A stretch of 64,000 nt of DNA, from assembly GCA_964468205.1 (NCBI GenBank), contig CAYXVG010000002.1, forward strand, positions 1-64,000, written 5' to 3'. A program made the position numbers and the translations under genes. The notes under the pieces are model-generated. The model was given only the letters and a program-made list of their open reading frames with translations, searched no databases and had not been told where the DNA came from. Of this stretch, positions 1 to 8,271 are shown piece after piece. Within the stretch, counting starts at the first letter, position 1, and every line of letters begins with the position of its first letter. The DNA comes from CAWELS01 sp964468205 (GTDB taxonomy: Bacteria; Acidobacteriota; Terriglobia; Bryobacterales; Bryobacteraceae).

Positions 1-72
1 GGCCGCCGGCGCCGGGCGCAGGATCGCGGGCGAGGCGAGGGCTCCCGTTAACAGGTCGCGTCTGGTTGGCAT
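1..72 (-). CDS. N-terminus of a Tat-exported protein (partial)
   Basis: The minus strand reads ATG at 72-70 and stays open to the window edge, giving 24 residues that begin MPTRRDLLTGALASPAIL. The twin arginine followed by LLTGALA and a Pro/Ala-rich stretch is a classic Tat signal peptide, so the missing mature part is probably an exported, cofactor-containing or folded enzyme. A good ribosome binding site (AAGGAG on the minus strand, about 5 bases before the ATG) supports the start. The function of the mature protein cannot be read here. In this kind of genome such leaders often precede Gfo/Idh/MocA oxidoreductases or sugar-phosphate-isomerase-like proteins, but that is only background. Confidence 0.6.
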   Translation of the reverse strand, partial: MPTRRDLLTGALASPAILRPAPAA

Positions 73-279
73 TGGCACTCCTTCCTTACGAGGGTAACTC
101 GGGAGCGCTCCGGTTGCAGAGCGGCACGGCCGGAGCGGACGGCAGGCCAAGAAAGGCCGCCCCACCGGCGGCACACGAAGCGCTGAATGCCCCGGACGGC
201 GCCGGGAGATTGTCTCCTTTTGCGGCGTCACTGTCCGCCAGCGCACACTTGGGGATGTGGCGGGGATTGTTAACTCTTT

Positions 280-1062
280 TCAGATGAGCGCGTCATCTAT
301 GGTTGATGACGTGCTGCTTCCATACTCGACCGAGACAAGGAAGAGCCCTTGCGCGGGGGCGGTGGGTCCGGCCTTCTCCGCAGGGGTTCCGGTGAGATAG
401 CGGTCGATCTCCGCGCGGCCGGCGTTGCCCTTGCCGGTTTCGAGCAGCAGGCCGGCGATATTGCGCACCATATGCTTGAGGAATCCGTTTCCGCGAACAC
501 GGTAGACCAGACGGCCGGGCGAACATTCGAATTCCGACGAGAAGATGGTCCGCACCTTCGAGAGGTGCGGGGCATCGGACCTGTCGGCCGCGGCGAAACA
601 GGAGAAGTCGTGTTTTCCGGCCAGGACGGGCGCCAGCGCGGCCATCCGCTCTTCATCGAGCGGGTAGGGATAATGGTGGACGTAGCGCCGTTCAAACGGG
701 GAGCAGACTTCGTCGCGGACGATCCTATATTCGTAGGTTTTGGCCCGGGCGTCGCGAATGGGATGGAAGCCGTCTCGAACCACCTCGGCGTCGAGGACCC
801 GCACGGAACGGGGCAGGAGGCGGTTCATCGCTTTACGGAGGTTATCCGGCGGAATCGGGTTAGCGAGCGAGAAGGCCGCCACCTGGGCCAGTGCGTGGAC
901 GCCGGCGTCGGTCCGTCCGGAGCCGGTGACGGAGACCGGCGCGCCCTCGATTTCCGACAAGACCGTCTGCAGCGAGCCCTGGATAGTGGGCAGATCCGGC
1001 TGCACCTGCCAGCCGTGAAAGTCAGTCCCGTCGTAACAGATCGTGAGTTTTATGCGCCTCAT
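280..1062 (-). CDS. truA: tRNA pseudouridine(38-40) synthase TruA
   Basis: A 260-residue protein of normal TruA length. It isomerises uridine to pseudouridine at positions 38-40 of the tRNA anticodon arm in the cytoplasm. The catalytic motif GRTDAGVHA is present with the nucleophilic Asp at residue 52. Other family landmarks are the N-terminal KLTICYDGTDFHGWQ, the central YEYRI strand and the C-terminal NGFLKHMVRNIAG block. The start is the first ATG after an upstream region shared with the divergent tolC-like gene. The gene stands alone; the 207 bases between it and the Tat-type gene contain no obvious gene. The assignment is secure. Confidence 0.96.
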   Translation of the reverse strand: MRRIKLTICYDGTDFHGWQVQPDLPTIQGSLQTVLSEIEGAPVSVTGSGRTDAGVHALAQVAAFSLANPIPPDNLRKAMNRLLPRSVRVLDAEVVRDGFHPIRDARAKTYEYRIVRDEVCSPFERRYVHHYPYPLDEERMAALAPVLAGKHDFSCFAAADRSDAPHLSKVRTIFSSEFECSPGRLVYRVRGNGFLKHMVRNIAGLLLETGKGNAGRAEIDRYLTGTPAEKAGPTAPAQGLFLVSVEYGSSTSSTIDDALI

Positions 1063-1093
1063 CTAGTTTTGAGGGCCGTTCGCCGGTGGCCGG

Positions 1094-1121
1094 TTGCTGG
1101 CTCGCAAATCGCTACTATACC
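1094..1121 (+). promoter_or_regulatory. Candidate sigma-70 promoter of the TolC-family gene
   Basis: TTGCTG at 1094-1099 and TATACC at 1116-1121 are separated by 16 bases, and transcription would start near 1128, about 80 bases before the TolC-family start codon. Each hexamer matches the consensus at four of six positions. It lies in the divergent interval between truA and the efflux gene. Sequence match only. Confidence 0.35.
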
Positions 1122-1206
1122 ATTGGAAATTCAGGGAACAAACGGCACCAATTGCAACGTATAACATCCAGAGGCAGAGCCCCTAAGGAATCTAGGAATC
1201 GAATTC

Positions 1207-3114
1207 ATGCGAACACTTCAGCAAACCATTGCGATCATTTGCGCGGCACTGCTGCTGGCGCCGCTGGCGCCGGCTCAGGAGTCCCGGTACTCCTGGCAGA
1301 CGACCGAGAAGAACCCGCTTATCGCTCCTTACACGCCGAGAACGATTGATCCGATTGATCTGAGAAACTCGGCCCGGCTCGAGCAGTTGCTGCGCGCCGG
1401 TAAGCTTTACCTTTCGCTCAACGACACCATCGCGCTGGCGCTCGAGAACAACCTTGATGTCGAGCTATCGCGTTACGGACCGCAGATTGCCCAGGCGGAC
1501 CTGTTGCGCGCCGAAGCGGGCGGGCTTTTGCGAGGCGTGCCGCAGACGGTGAACACCGGGCCGGAGAGCATCCAGCAGACCGCTCTCGGTGTGCAGTCGG
1601 AAGGAGCGGGCGGGCGTCAGGTGACCAGCGGCGACGGCCAGACGGCTACCGAGGCCGGCGGCGCGATCATCACCCAGACGGGTGTGGCGACGCCCAATCT
1701 CGACCCCAGCTTCTTCAGCCGCTATAACTGGTCACACCGAACCAATCCGTTGAGCAACACGATCACCACCGGAACGAACTCGCTGGTCTTCGAGAGCCAT
1801 TCCTGGAATCTCGGAGTGGAGAAGAACTGGCTGAGTGGAACAGGTATCTCAGCGGGCTGGAACAGCAACCGCGTGAGTTCCACCAACACCAGGAGCGATC
1901 TGAACCCGACGTGGGACTCCAACTGGCAGGTCCGGATCACACAGCGTCTGCTGCAGGGCTGGGGCAGAGCGGTGAACGGCCGCAACATCAAGATTGCCAA
2001 GAACAACCTTCGCGTCTCGGACCTGGTGTTCCGCCAGCAGGTGATTGCGACGATTTCGTCAATCGTCAAGCTGTATTGGGATCTGGTTTCCTTCTCCGAG
2101 GATGTGAAGGTGAAGCAACAGGCCCTGGCGCTCGCGGAGAAACTTTACAACGACAACAAGAAGCAGGTGGAGATCGGCACGCTGGCTCCCATCGAGATTA
2201 CGAGCGCCGAAGCGCAGGTTGCCCGGCGCCAGCAGGAACTCACCGCATCGCAAACCCGCCTGCTGCAGCAAGAGACGGTGATCAAGAACGTTCTGAGCAG
2301 CACGGGCGTCTTCAATCCGGCGCTGGCGCAGGCCCGGATCGTGGCCACGGACCGGCTCCCCGCCCCGGACGAGAAGGGCACGGCCGAGCTCGCGAAACTG
2401 GTTGACAAGGCCCTCTCGCTGCGTCCGGAGGTCGAGCAGACGAGGATCAATGTCGAGAACACCAAAATCGGCATGGCGGGCAGCCGCAGCGCCCTCAAGC
2501 CGTCGCTCGATGCGCTGGCCTTCTACAACCACAACGCGCTGGCAGGCGACCCGAATCCGCTTGGGGGGCTGCCCGGCCAGCCGAGTCCGGACGCCTTTTT
2601 CGTCGGCGGCTATGGAACGGCGTTGAAACAGCTTTTCCGGCGCAATTTCCCGGATTACGGGCTGGGCGTTCAGCTCAGTATTCCGATCGGGAACCGGTCG
2701 GCGCAGGCGGACTACATTCGCGATTCGCTGCAGCTTCGCCGGCAGGAAATCCAGGAGCGGCAGTTGCACAATAATATCCGCGTACAGGTGGAAAACGCCG
2801 TCATCGGGGCGACGCAAGCGAAGGCCCTTTACGATGCCGCGGTGAAAGAGCGGCAGTTGCAGCAGGAGACGCTGGACGCCGAGCAGAAGAAGTACGCGCT
2901 CGGCGCGTCGACGGTCTTCTTTGTCATTCAGTACCAGCGTGACCTGGCCCAGGCCCAATCCATCGAGGTGCAGGCCCTCACCGCCTATGCAAAAGCGAGG
3001 GTGGACCTTGAACAAGCCGTGGGACGCACGCTCGAGGCCTACAGCGTGAATATCGACGAGGCCCGGGCAGGCGATGTTTCGCGGCCCGCAGACCTGCCGC
3101 CAGCGCAGCCGTAG
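1207..3114 (+). CDS. TolC-family outer-membrane efflux protein
   Basis: A 635-residue protein with a Sec signal peptide (hydrophobic ICAALLLAPLAPAQ, cleavage near residue 22). It has two outer-membrane-efflux-type repeats rich in heptad helices: one begins near residue 75 (SLNDTIALALENNLDVELS) and a second contains QVEIGTLAPIEITSAEAQVARR near residue 320. Proteins of this family form trimeric beta-barrel/alpha-barrel channels that carry substrates across the outer membrane with an inner-membrane pump. It is longer than E. coli TolC, mainly through an insert at residues 95-215 rich in Gly, Thr and Asn. No pump or adaptor gene is next to it, so the substrate is unknown. The ribosome binding site is weak. 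Confidence 0.88.
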   Translation: MRTLQQTIAIICAALLLAPLAPAQESRYSWQTTEKNPLIAPYTPRTIDPIDLRNSARLEQLLRAGKLYLSLNDTIALALENNLDVELSRYGPQIAQADLLRAEAGGLLRGVPQTVNTGPESIQQTALGVQSEGAGGRQVTSGDGQTATEAGGAIITQTGVATPNLDPSFFSRYNWSHRTNPLSNTITTGTNSLVFESHSWNLGVEKNWLSGTGISAGWNSNRVSSTNTRSDLNPTWDSNWQVRITQRLLQGWGRAVNGRNIKIAKNNLRVSDLVFRQQVIATISSIVKLYWDLVSFSEDVKVKQQALALAEKLYNDNKKQVEIGTLAPIEITSAEAQVARRQQELTASQTRLLQQETVIKNVLSSTGVFNPALAQARIVATDRLPAPDEKGTAELAKLVDKALSLRPEVEQTRINVENTKIGMAGSRSALKPSLDALAFYNHNALAGDPNPLGGLPGQPSPDAFFVGGYGTALKQLFRRNFPDYGLGVQLSIPIGNRSAQADYIRDSLQLRRQEIQERQLHNNIRVQVENAVIGATQAKALYDAAVKERQLQQETLDAEQKKYALGASTVFFVIQYQRDLAQAQSIEVQALTAYAKARVDLEQAVGRTLEAYSVNIDEARAGDVSRPADLPPAQP

Positions 3115-3135
3115 GTCCCGCGGCGGAGCAAGTTC

Positions 3136-3185
3136 ATCCGGCGAAGTCGCAGGCGAGCGAGGCGATTTCGCCGGATCGTCCTTTT
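3136..3185 (+). terminator. Hairpin terminator after the TolC-family gene
   Basis: A 15-bp stem (ATCCGGCGAAGTCGC at 3136-3150 against GCGATTTCGCCGGAT at 3162-3176, with one G-T pair) closes over an 11-base loop and is followed by CGTCCTTTT. It begins 22 bases after the stop codon. The T run is short, so it may be only a partial intrinsic terminator. Confidence 0.55.
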
Positions 3186-3480
3186 GGAATCCCGAATTGA
3201 CACTATGGGTTCAAATCGACACCGGGAAGTGATGGGGAGCGGCGCTCATATTATCGGCGTGGGACACGTCATTGCGCCTATTTGACAGGCATTCAGGGGT
3301 TCCGCGGCCGTTTGGAATCACAAGTGCTTGTGTATTGAGCGTGATGATACATGGGAAGGACTCACGGACCGCAGAGGTTGCCCCTCCATTCCCTTCTCCT
3401 TCTAAGTTCCCTGAAATCTCCCACCATAAACGCTCTCACAACACCCTCCCAACCTGAGTCCGTGAGTCCGAAACCCTATC

Positions 3481-3504
3481 GGCGGGAAGTGCCAAATTCC
3501 CGCC
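3481..3504. repeat. Perfect 8-bp inverted repeat (hairpin)
   Basis: GGCGGGAA at 3481-3488 and TTCCCGCC at 3497-3504 form a perfect stem over an 8-base loop. No T run follows on either strand, so it is not an ordinary terminator. It lies in the unassigned interval, 25 bases before a second, longer-range inverted repeat. Confidence 0.6.
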
Positions 3505-3527
3505 GGTGCGGCAGTCTTTCGCCTAAC

Positions 3528-3592
3528 GGTTCGTTCAAGATTTGCCGATTAGACCGGTAATGAGCCGTCCCGAGAAAGAACTGAACGATACC
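3528..3592. repeat. Long-range inverted repeat with one bulge
   Basis: GGTTCGTTCA at 3528-3537 pairs with TGAACGA-T-ACC at 3582-3592, with one bulged T and a 44-base interior. It sits directly after the perfect hairpin at 3481-3504. Together they could belong to a structured RNA or be the ends of a decayed element; nothing here decides between these. Confidence 0.4.
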
Positions 3593-3986
3593 CTTCGCTT
3601 CCAGTTGAGCCTTCTGAACCTCGCCGTAGTTCCTCACGGCCCGCCACGCGGCAATCCGGGGACCCGCGCTGCGTCGGAACTTCTCAAGCTCGCCGAGAAG
3701 GTGCAGCCAACATCCGGGAATCGCCCGCGTAGCCACACCTGAACCGGCGTCAATCCGGCGGCGGCAGCCCCCGAGGTACGACCGCATCGCGAGCGGCTGT
3801 CTTCGCGGCCGAGACTTCGCGCCGCGGGTGCACGCCGCGGAAATGCGTGGATTTGCCGAGGAGAACCATTCCAGACACATCAAGTAGGGTAGGCCGTGGA
3901 AACCCGTTGGCCGCATGATGCAGTGACGGGGAAAAAGGGCGTCCGCGGGACGTTCCGGCAACCGCAGAACCGCCGCCGAAGACAGG

Positions 3987-4015
3987 TTGTAGCCCACTGG
4001 GTCATCTGGTATAGT
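3987..4015 (+). promoter_or_regulatory. Sigma-70 promoter of the molybdenum-hydroxylase operon
   Basis: TTGTAG at 3987-3992 and TATAGT at 4010-4015 are separated by exactly 17 bases, a near-ideal sigma-70 layout. Transcription should start near 4022, leaving a leader of about 150 bases before the first gene. A palindrome lies immediately downstream at 4027-4046. Confidence 0.6.
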
Positions 4016-4026
4016 CGGAACCAGTG

Positions 4027-4046
4027 TTACTCAACATACTGAGTAA
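4027..4046. promoter_or_regulatory. Candidate operator, TTACTCA-N6-TGAGTAA
   Basis: A perfect 7-bp inverted repeat with a 6-base spacer begins about five bases after the expected transcription start of the promoter at 3987-4015. This position suits a dimeric repressor that blocks RNA polymerase. No regulator gene lies next to the operon, so the protein that would bind is unknown. The symmetry is seen directly; the role is inferred. Confidence 0.5.
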
Positions 4047-4170
4047 GTTGCAATGTTAGCAAAGGCAGCGGCAGAATGCCGTTCCGGTGTCCGGGAGCGT
4101 CGATTGGTGGTTCCGGAAGAATACGCCGGCAAGAGGCATTGCACCGCAGAGACGGGCAAGAAAGGACGGT

Positions 4171-4815
4171 GTGTCAGTGAGTGCCAAGAATGATTCTGAC
4201 GTCCGTAAAGCGCCTAATTCCGGATTCTCCCGCCGTGGTTTCATACAGGGCGTGGGTGTCGGTGGCGCAGTTGGGACGAGTCTTCTTCAGGACGAAGCAC
4301 AGGCGGCGGCCGCCGGAGGCCAAGTGGTCGGCCCGGGGGAGACGTCGATTACTCTTTGGGTAAATGGCAAAGAGCACAAGCTGGAGGTGGAACCCAGGGT
4401 CACGCTTCTGGACGCACTTCGCGACCGGCTGAGCTTGACCGGCGCCAAGCGGGTCTGCGACCGCGGTACTTGCGGCTCCTGCACAGTGCTCGTGGAAGGG
4501 AAAGCCGTGTACGCCTGCTCCACGCTGGCGATTGACGCGGCGGGCAAGAACATCCAGACGGTGGAAGGAATGTCCAAGGGTGGCGAACTCCATCCGGTGA
4601 TGAAGGCGTTTGTTAACCATGACGCCCAGCAGTGCGGTTTCTGCACGCCGGGATTCGTGGTTGCGGCAAAAGCGTTCATTGATGAGAATCCCAACCCGAC
4701 GGAAGAGGATGTGACCGAGGGGCTTGGCGGCAACCTGTGCCGTTGCGGTACCTACATGGGCATCCGCAAAGCCGTCGTGGAGGCGTCGAAGGCGATGGGA
4801 GGTAGAAATGCCTGA
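4171..4815 (+). CDS. Tat-exported 2Fe-2S subunit of a xanthine/aldehyde dehydrogenase
   Basis: The electron-transfer subunit of a molybdenum hydroxylase. I place the start at GTG 4171, just after AAAGGA at 4161-4166; GTG 4177 is an alternative, and the longer open frame from 4087 has no ribosome binding site. The N-terminus carries a Tat motif (SRRGFIQG, Arg 21-22) and a hydrophobic Gly/Val stretch. Next comes the plant-type ferredoxin cluster site (CDRGTCGSC with a further Cys in VYAC) and the second cluster site (CGFCTPG and CRCGTY). As in the E. coli PaoABC type, the Tat signal sits only on this subunit and would carry the others to the periplasm. It overlaps the next gene by 8 bases. Confidence 0.9.
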   Translation: MSVSAKNDSDVRKAPNSGFSRRGFIQGVGVGGAVGTSLLQDEAQAAAAGGQVVGPGETSITLWVNGKEHKLEVEPRVTLLDALRDRLSLTGAKRVCDRGTCGSCTVLVEGKAVYACSTLAIDAAGKNIQTVEGMSKGGELHPVMKAFVNHDAQQCGFCTPGFVVAAKAFIDENPNPTEEDVTEGLGGNLCRCGTYMGIRKAVVEASKAMGGRNA

Positions 4816-6943
4816 ATACAAATGGCCTGCGATGGATGAACGGCGGGTGATGGGCAAGCCGCTGAACCGCGTCGACGGGTCGGTGAAGGCGAGCGGCCGC
4901 GCGATTTACAGCCAGGACGCAAAGCTGCCCGGTATGCTCTATGGAGCGCTGCTGACGTGCCCGCACGCACATGCGAAAGTGAATTCGATCGACACGAGCG
5001 CCGCCGCGAGCAGCAAGGGCGTCGCCGGGGTCCAAGTGATCGCGGAAGCCGGCAAGGAACTGCAATGGGCGGGCCAGGAAGTGGCGATAGTGGCCGCGGA
5101 CACCGAAGAGCGCGCTTTGGATGCGGTTAAGAAGATCAAGGTGGACTACGAAGTCTTCTCCGATTTCCTTGTCCGCGAAGAAGACATCGCCCGCGCGCAG
5201 CGGATGAATCGCGCCAAGCCGGCCGGCGAAGTGGTGACTGGAGACCCGGATCAAGCGTTCAAAGACGCCGAAGTGGTGAACGAGGGTGAATACGGAATCC
5301 CCGTGTTGAACCATTGCTGTCTCGAGACCCACGGGCAAGTGATCGCCTTTGACGGCAAGAAAGTGGAGTTTCGGGCTACCACGCAGGCGGTCACGAATAT
5401 CGGTCCCGATCTCGCGAAAGGTTTGGAGATCCCAGCCACTGATGTCCATGTTCGCCAGGACCACATGGGCGGGGGATTCGGCAGTAAGTTTTCTTCCGAT
5501 GTATGGGGCGTGGGAACCGCCAAACTTTCTCAGAAGGTGGGCGGCAAGCCTATCCGCCTGCATCTGGACCGCCGCACGGAATTGGAGATAGCCGGCTGCC
5601 GGCCATCGTTCTTCGGCAAGATCAAGATCGGCGGCATGAAGGACGGAACGCTCACAGTCTGGGACTCCACCACTTGGTCGACCGGCGGCTTCGGCGGCGG
5701 GGGGTTGAACGCGAACCTGGCGCCGTATGTCTTCACCGAGATCGCCAACAAGCGGTTCAATCACTCCGCGGTCTCTACCAACAACGGCGGCGCCCGCGCC
5801 TGGCGCGCTCCGAACCATCCACAGGTCGCCTTCCTGACTTGCGCGGCCATCGATGACTTCGCGGCCAAAGCGGGTCTTGATCCGTACGAAGTCTTCATGA
5901 AGAACTTCGCCCTGACGGAACGCCCGGAGGTCTATACTTCCCAGCTTGAAAAGGCCGCCGACATGGTGGGCTGGAGCGGGAAATGGAAGCCCCGCGGAGC
6001 CGACAAGAGCTCGGTTCGAGACGGGCTCGGTATCGGCGTCGGGACGTGGGGCGGCATGGGCCACAACGCAACGGCCCGGACCACGATCCATCCCGACGGT
6101 TCGGTGGAGATCGAGATGGGCTCTCAAGACCTTGGCACCGGAACCCGGACGATCATGACGCAAACGGCGGCTGAGAGCCTTGGTTTGAACATGAAGGACA
6201 TCCGGCTCAAGATCGGTGACAATCGTTACCCGCCCGGGGGCGCCTCGGGCGGTTCCACGACCGTGGGTGGAACTTCGGCCGCGACTCGGAAGTCGACTCT
6301 GAACGCTCTGGAGAAGCTCTTCGAGGCCGTGGCGCCCAGCCTTGGCGCTCAACCCGGCCAGTTGGTTGCCAGAGAAGGCAAGATCATGGTCGAGGGCGAC
6401 TCGTCGAAGAGCCTCTCGTGGACGGCCGCTTGCGCGAAGCTGGGCGTCACTCCTATCCAGGTCACCGGCGAAAACGACCGCCGGAACCCGGCGGGGCTGA
6501 TCGACAGCGGAGTTGGCGGCGTTCAGATCGCGCACGTCACGGTGGACGCTGAGACGGGCATCACCAGGCTCAACAAGCTTGTCGCGGTCCACGACTGCGG
6601 TTTGATCATCAACCCGAAGACGGCCGAAAGCCAGATTTTCGGTGGCGTGATCATGGGCATCTGCGGGGCGCTTTACGAAGTACGGGTGATGGACCAGTTG
6701 ACCGGCCGCTTCCTGAACGCTGACATGGAGTTCTACAAGCTTGCCGGAATCAAGGAGGTCGGTGTCATCGAGGTGCATCTCGACATCACCGAGGCGCACG
6801 ACTCCCGCGGCGTCATCGGACTCGGCGAACCGCCGACGATTCCGACGATCGCGGCCATCAGCAACGCGGTAGCGAACGCGGTCGGCAAGCGCGTTCCAGA
6901 GGTGCCGCTGACACCGGACAAAGTGCTTGCGGCACTGGCGTAG
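4808..6943 (+). CDS. Molybdopterin-binding subunit of xanthine/aldehyde dehydrogenase family
   Basis: A 711-residue catalytic subunit. ATG 4808 follows GGAGGTAGAA and overlaps the stop of the 2Fe-2S gene, so translation is probably coupled. Recognisable blocks are the N-terminal hammerhead-like domain (GKPLNRVDGSVKASGRA), the Moco-site motif HMGGGFGSKF near residue 220, a GSQDLGTGTRT block, and the C-terminal GLGEPP whose Glu is the expected catalytic base. The protein has no signal peptide of its own, consistent with export bound to the Tat-bearing small subunit. Substrate cannot be deduced; it could be an aldehyde, a purine or another N-heterocycle. The length is typical of the separate-subunit class. 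Confidence 0.93.
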   Translation: MPEYKWPAMDERRVMGKPLNRVDGSVKASGRAIYSQDAKLPGMLYGALLTCPHAHAKVNSIDTSAAASSKGVAGVQVIAEAGKELQWAGQEVAIVAADTEERALDAVKKIKVDYEVFSDFLVREEDIARAQRMNRAKPAGEVVTGDPDQAFKDAEVVNEGEYGIPVLNHCCLETHGQVIAFDGKKVEFRATTQAVTNIGPDLAKGLEIPATDVHVRQDHMGGGFGSKFSSDVWGVGTAKLSQKVGGKPIRLHLDRRTELEIAGCRPSFFGKIKIGGMKDGTLTVWDSTTWSTGGFGGGGLNANLAPYVFTEIANKRFNHSAVSTNNGGARAWRAPNHPQVAFLTCAAIDDFAAKAGLDPYEVFMKNFALTERPEVYTSQLEKAADMVGWSGKWKPRGADKSSVRDGLGIGVGTWGGMGHNATARTTIHPDGSVEIEMGSQDLGTGTRTIMTQTAAESLGLNMKDIRLKIGDNRYPPGGASGGSTTVGGTSAATRKSTLNALEKLFEAVAPSLGAQPGQLVAREGKIMVEGDSSKSLSWTAACAKLGVTPIQVTGENDRRNPAGLIDSGVGGVQIAHVTVDAETGITRLNKLVAVHDCGLIINPKTAESQIFGGVIMGICGALYEVRVMDQLTGRFLNADMEFYKLAGIKEVGVIEVHLDITEAHDSRGVIGLGEPPTIPTIAAISNAVANAVGKRVPEVPLTPDKVLAALA

Positions 6944-6957
6944 AGGAGGATACAGAC

Positions 6958-7926
6958 ATGCAGGCATTCGAATATGCAAGTCCGACAACCCTCAAAGAGG
7001 CCACCGGCCTGTTGGGTTCCGGTTGGGGAGAGGCCGACGTCCTCGCCGGGGGCACCGACCTCCTCAGCCTGATGAAGGAGTACATTCACACCCCGAAGCG
7101 GGTGGTGAACATCAAGGGCATCAAGGAACTCGGAGGCATCGAGAAGACCTCCGCCGGTCTCCGGATCGGCGCGACGGTAACGGTAGCCGAATTGCTGTCC
7201 AGCGATGCTGTCCGCTCTGACTACCCGTCGCTCGCCCAAGCGGCCCAGGGGATCTCTTCGATGCAGATCCGCAACATGGGCACGGTCGGGGGCGACCTCT
7301 GCCAGCGGCCTCGCTGCTGGTATTTCCGCAACGGCTTCGGCCTACTCGGCGTGAAGGACGGCAAGAGCCTAGTGACCGGTGGAGAGAACCGGTTTCATGC
7401 CATCTTCGGCAAGGGCAACGCCCAGTTCGTCAGTGCATCGAGCTTCGGGCCGGCGCTGATGGCGCTGGGCGCCAGGTTGAACCTCGCTTCCTCCTCCGGG
7501 GAGCGGGAAGTAGCGGCGGCGGATTTCTTTGTGGCTCCCGAGAGCGATTCCGATCGCGAGATCGCTCTCCAGCCCAACGAAATCCTGACCGAGATCGTCA
7601 TTCCATCCGGCGCGACCCGGAACGCCACCTACGAGGTGCGCGAGAAGCATTCGCTCGATTGGCCTCTCGCGACCGCTTCGGTGGCGCTAAAAATGAACGG
7701 AAGCCAGGTGGCTAGCGCGAGCATCGTCATGGGCCATGTCGGACCGGTCCCGGTGGCGGCGCCCGGCGCGGCCAAGTCGCTTTCGGGCAAAACAATCAAT
7801 GAGTCGGTGGCCGAAAAGGCCGGCGAGGCAGCCGTGAAAGGCGCGCGCCCGCTCAGCCAGACCGGTTACAAGGTGCAGTTGGCCAAAGTCGCCGTCAAGC
7901 GCGCGCTGCTTGCGGCGGCCGGTTAA
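6958..7926 (+). CDS. FAD-binding subunit of xanthine/aldehyde dehydrogenase family
   Basis: A 322-residue subunit with the FAD-binding motif LAGGTDLLSLM near residue 30 and IRNMGTVGGDLCQRPRCWYF near residue 105, followed by a CO-dehydrogenase-flavoprotein-type C-terminal domain. It passes electrons from the 2Fe-2S subunit to the final acceptor. The CQRPRC segment sits where PaoB-type subunits have Cys ligands of an extra 4Fe-4S cluster, but the further Cys residues expected in the following loop are missing, so a complete extra cluster is unlikely. GAGGAGGA lies before the ATG, 14 bases after the Moco gene. Gene order (2Fe-2S, Moco, FAD) differs from paoABC. Confidence 0.92.
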   Translation: MQAFEYASPTTLKEATGLLGSGWGEADVLAGGTDLLSLMKEYIHTPKRVVNIKGIKELGGIEKTSAGLRIGATVTVAELLSSDAVRSDYPSLAQAAQGISSMQIRNMGTVGGDLCQRPRCWYFRNGFGLLGVKDGKSLVTGGENRFHAIFGKGNAQFVSASSFGPALMALGARLNLASSSGEREVAAADFFVAPESDSDREIALQPNEILTEIVIPSGATRNATYEVREKHSLDWPLATASVALKMNGSQVASASIVMGHVGPVPVAAPGAAKSLSGKTINESVAEKAGEAAVKGARPLSQTGYKVQLAKVAVKRALLAAAG

Positions 7927-7937
7927 GGAGGGAAGCG

Positions 7938-8150
7938 ATGGAATACGCCGGAATGAACATTCTCGACGACGACCGCTGCCAATTCCTGCGGTGGAAAGGC
8001 ATGTTCGTGGACAAAGACCACGACCCGATGCTCACCTCGGGCGACCGCCTTTTCTGGTGCCACAAAACGCAGAACTGCCTCGGCCCGGATGGCAAACTGG
8101 CCGACGACTACGAGTGTAACGAATCCCGGAACTGTTTCCGGACTCTATAG
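7938..8150 (+). CDS. Small Cys-rich protein at the end of the molybdenum-enzyme operon
   Basis: A 70-residue acidic protein that I do not recognise. It starts 11 bases after the FAD-subunit stop, with an excellent ribosome binding site (TAAGGAGGGAAGCG), and is followed directly by an intrinsic terminator, so it is the last gene of the operon. It has five Cys residues (14, 41, 47, 60, 66) and two aromatic motifs, FLRWKGMFVDKDHDP and RLFWCHKTQNCLGPDG. There is no signal peptide or membrane segment. The Cys spacing could bind a metal or a cluster, or form disulfides if it is exported with its partners. A role in assembly or electron transfer is inference from position only. Confidence 0.75.
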   Translation: MEYAGMNILDDDRCQFLRWKGMFVDKDHDPMLTSGDRLFWCHKTQNCLGPDGKLADDYECNESRNCFRTL

Positions 8151-8166
8151 CTCAGATTTGACCTGC

Positions 8167-8206
8167 AAAGGGCCTCTCCGCCGAGCGGAAGAGGCCCTTT
8201 GTGTTT
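8167..8206 (+). terminator. Intrinsic terminator of the molybdenum-hydroxylase operon
   Basis: AAAGGGCCTCT pairs with AGAGGCCCTTT (8167-8200, with CCGC/GCGG continuing the stem inside) and is followed by GTGTTTTTGG. It starts 17 bases after the stop of the small Cys-rich gene and marks the operon end. Confidence 0.85.
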
Positions 8207-8271
8207 TTGGCCGGATCGCGCTACCTCATACTCGCACGCCGGGTTTCGCGGCGTCCACGTTGTCTAGTTGG

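Larger units (their letters stand above)
3186..3986. other. Unassigned interval, no supported gene
   Basis: About 800 bases without a recognisable gene. The longest open frame (minus strand, 3476-3997, 173 codons) has no ribosome binding site, is rich in Arg, Pro and Cys in its first half and matches no family I recognise. Its second half, encoded at about 3480-3720, reads more like protein, so a gene remnant is possible. The interval is less GC-rich than its flanks near 3330-3460 and holds two inverted repeats listed separately. Confidence 0.4.

Noticed and set aside
3200..3225. TTCAAATC resembling a tRNA T-loop
   Set aside because: The flanking bases do not form a T stem and no anticodon or acceptor arm can be built.
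3521..3610. Possible second attC (GCCTAAC ... GTTGAGC)
   Set aside because: Both cores match the loose consensus, but the inner arms do not lie at the right distances from them and no gene ends just before it. Kept only as an inverted repeat.
3476..3997. 173-codon minus-strand frame as a gene
   Set aside because: No start signal and no recognisable family; reported only as part of the unassigned interval.
4676..6988. Very long minus-strand open frame (770 codons) opposite the Moco subunit
   Set aside because: It is the GC-driven antisense shadow of a well-supported gene; it has no ribosome binding site and its Arg/His/Asp-rich sequence matches nothing.
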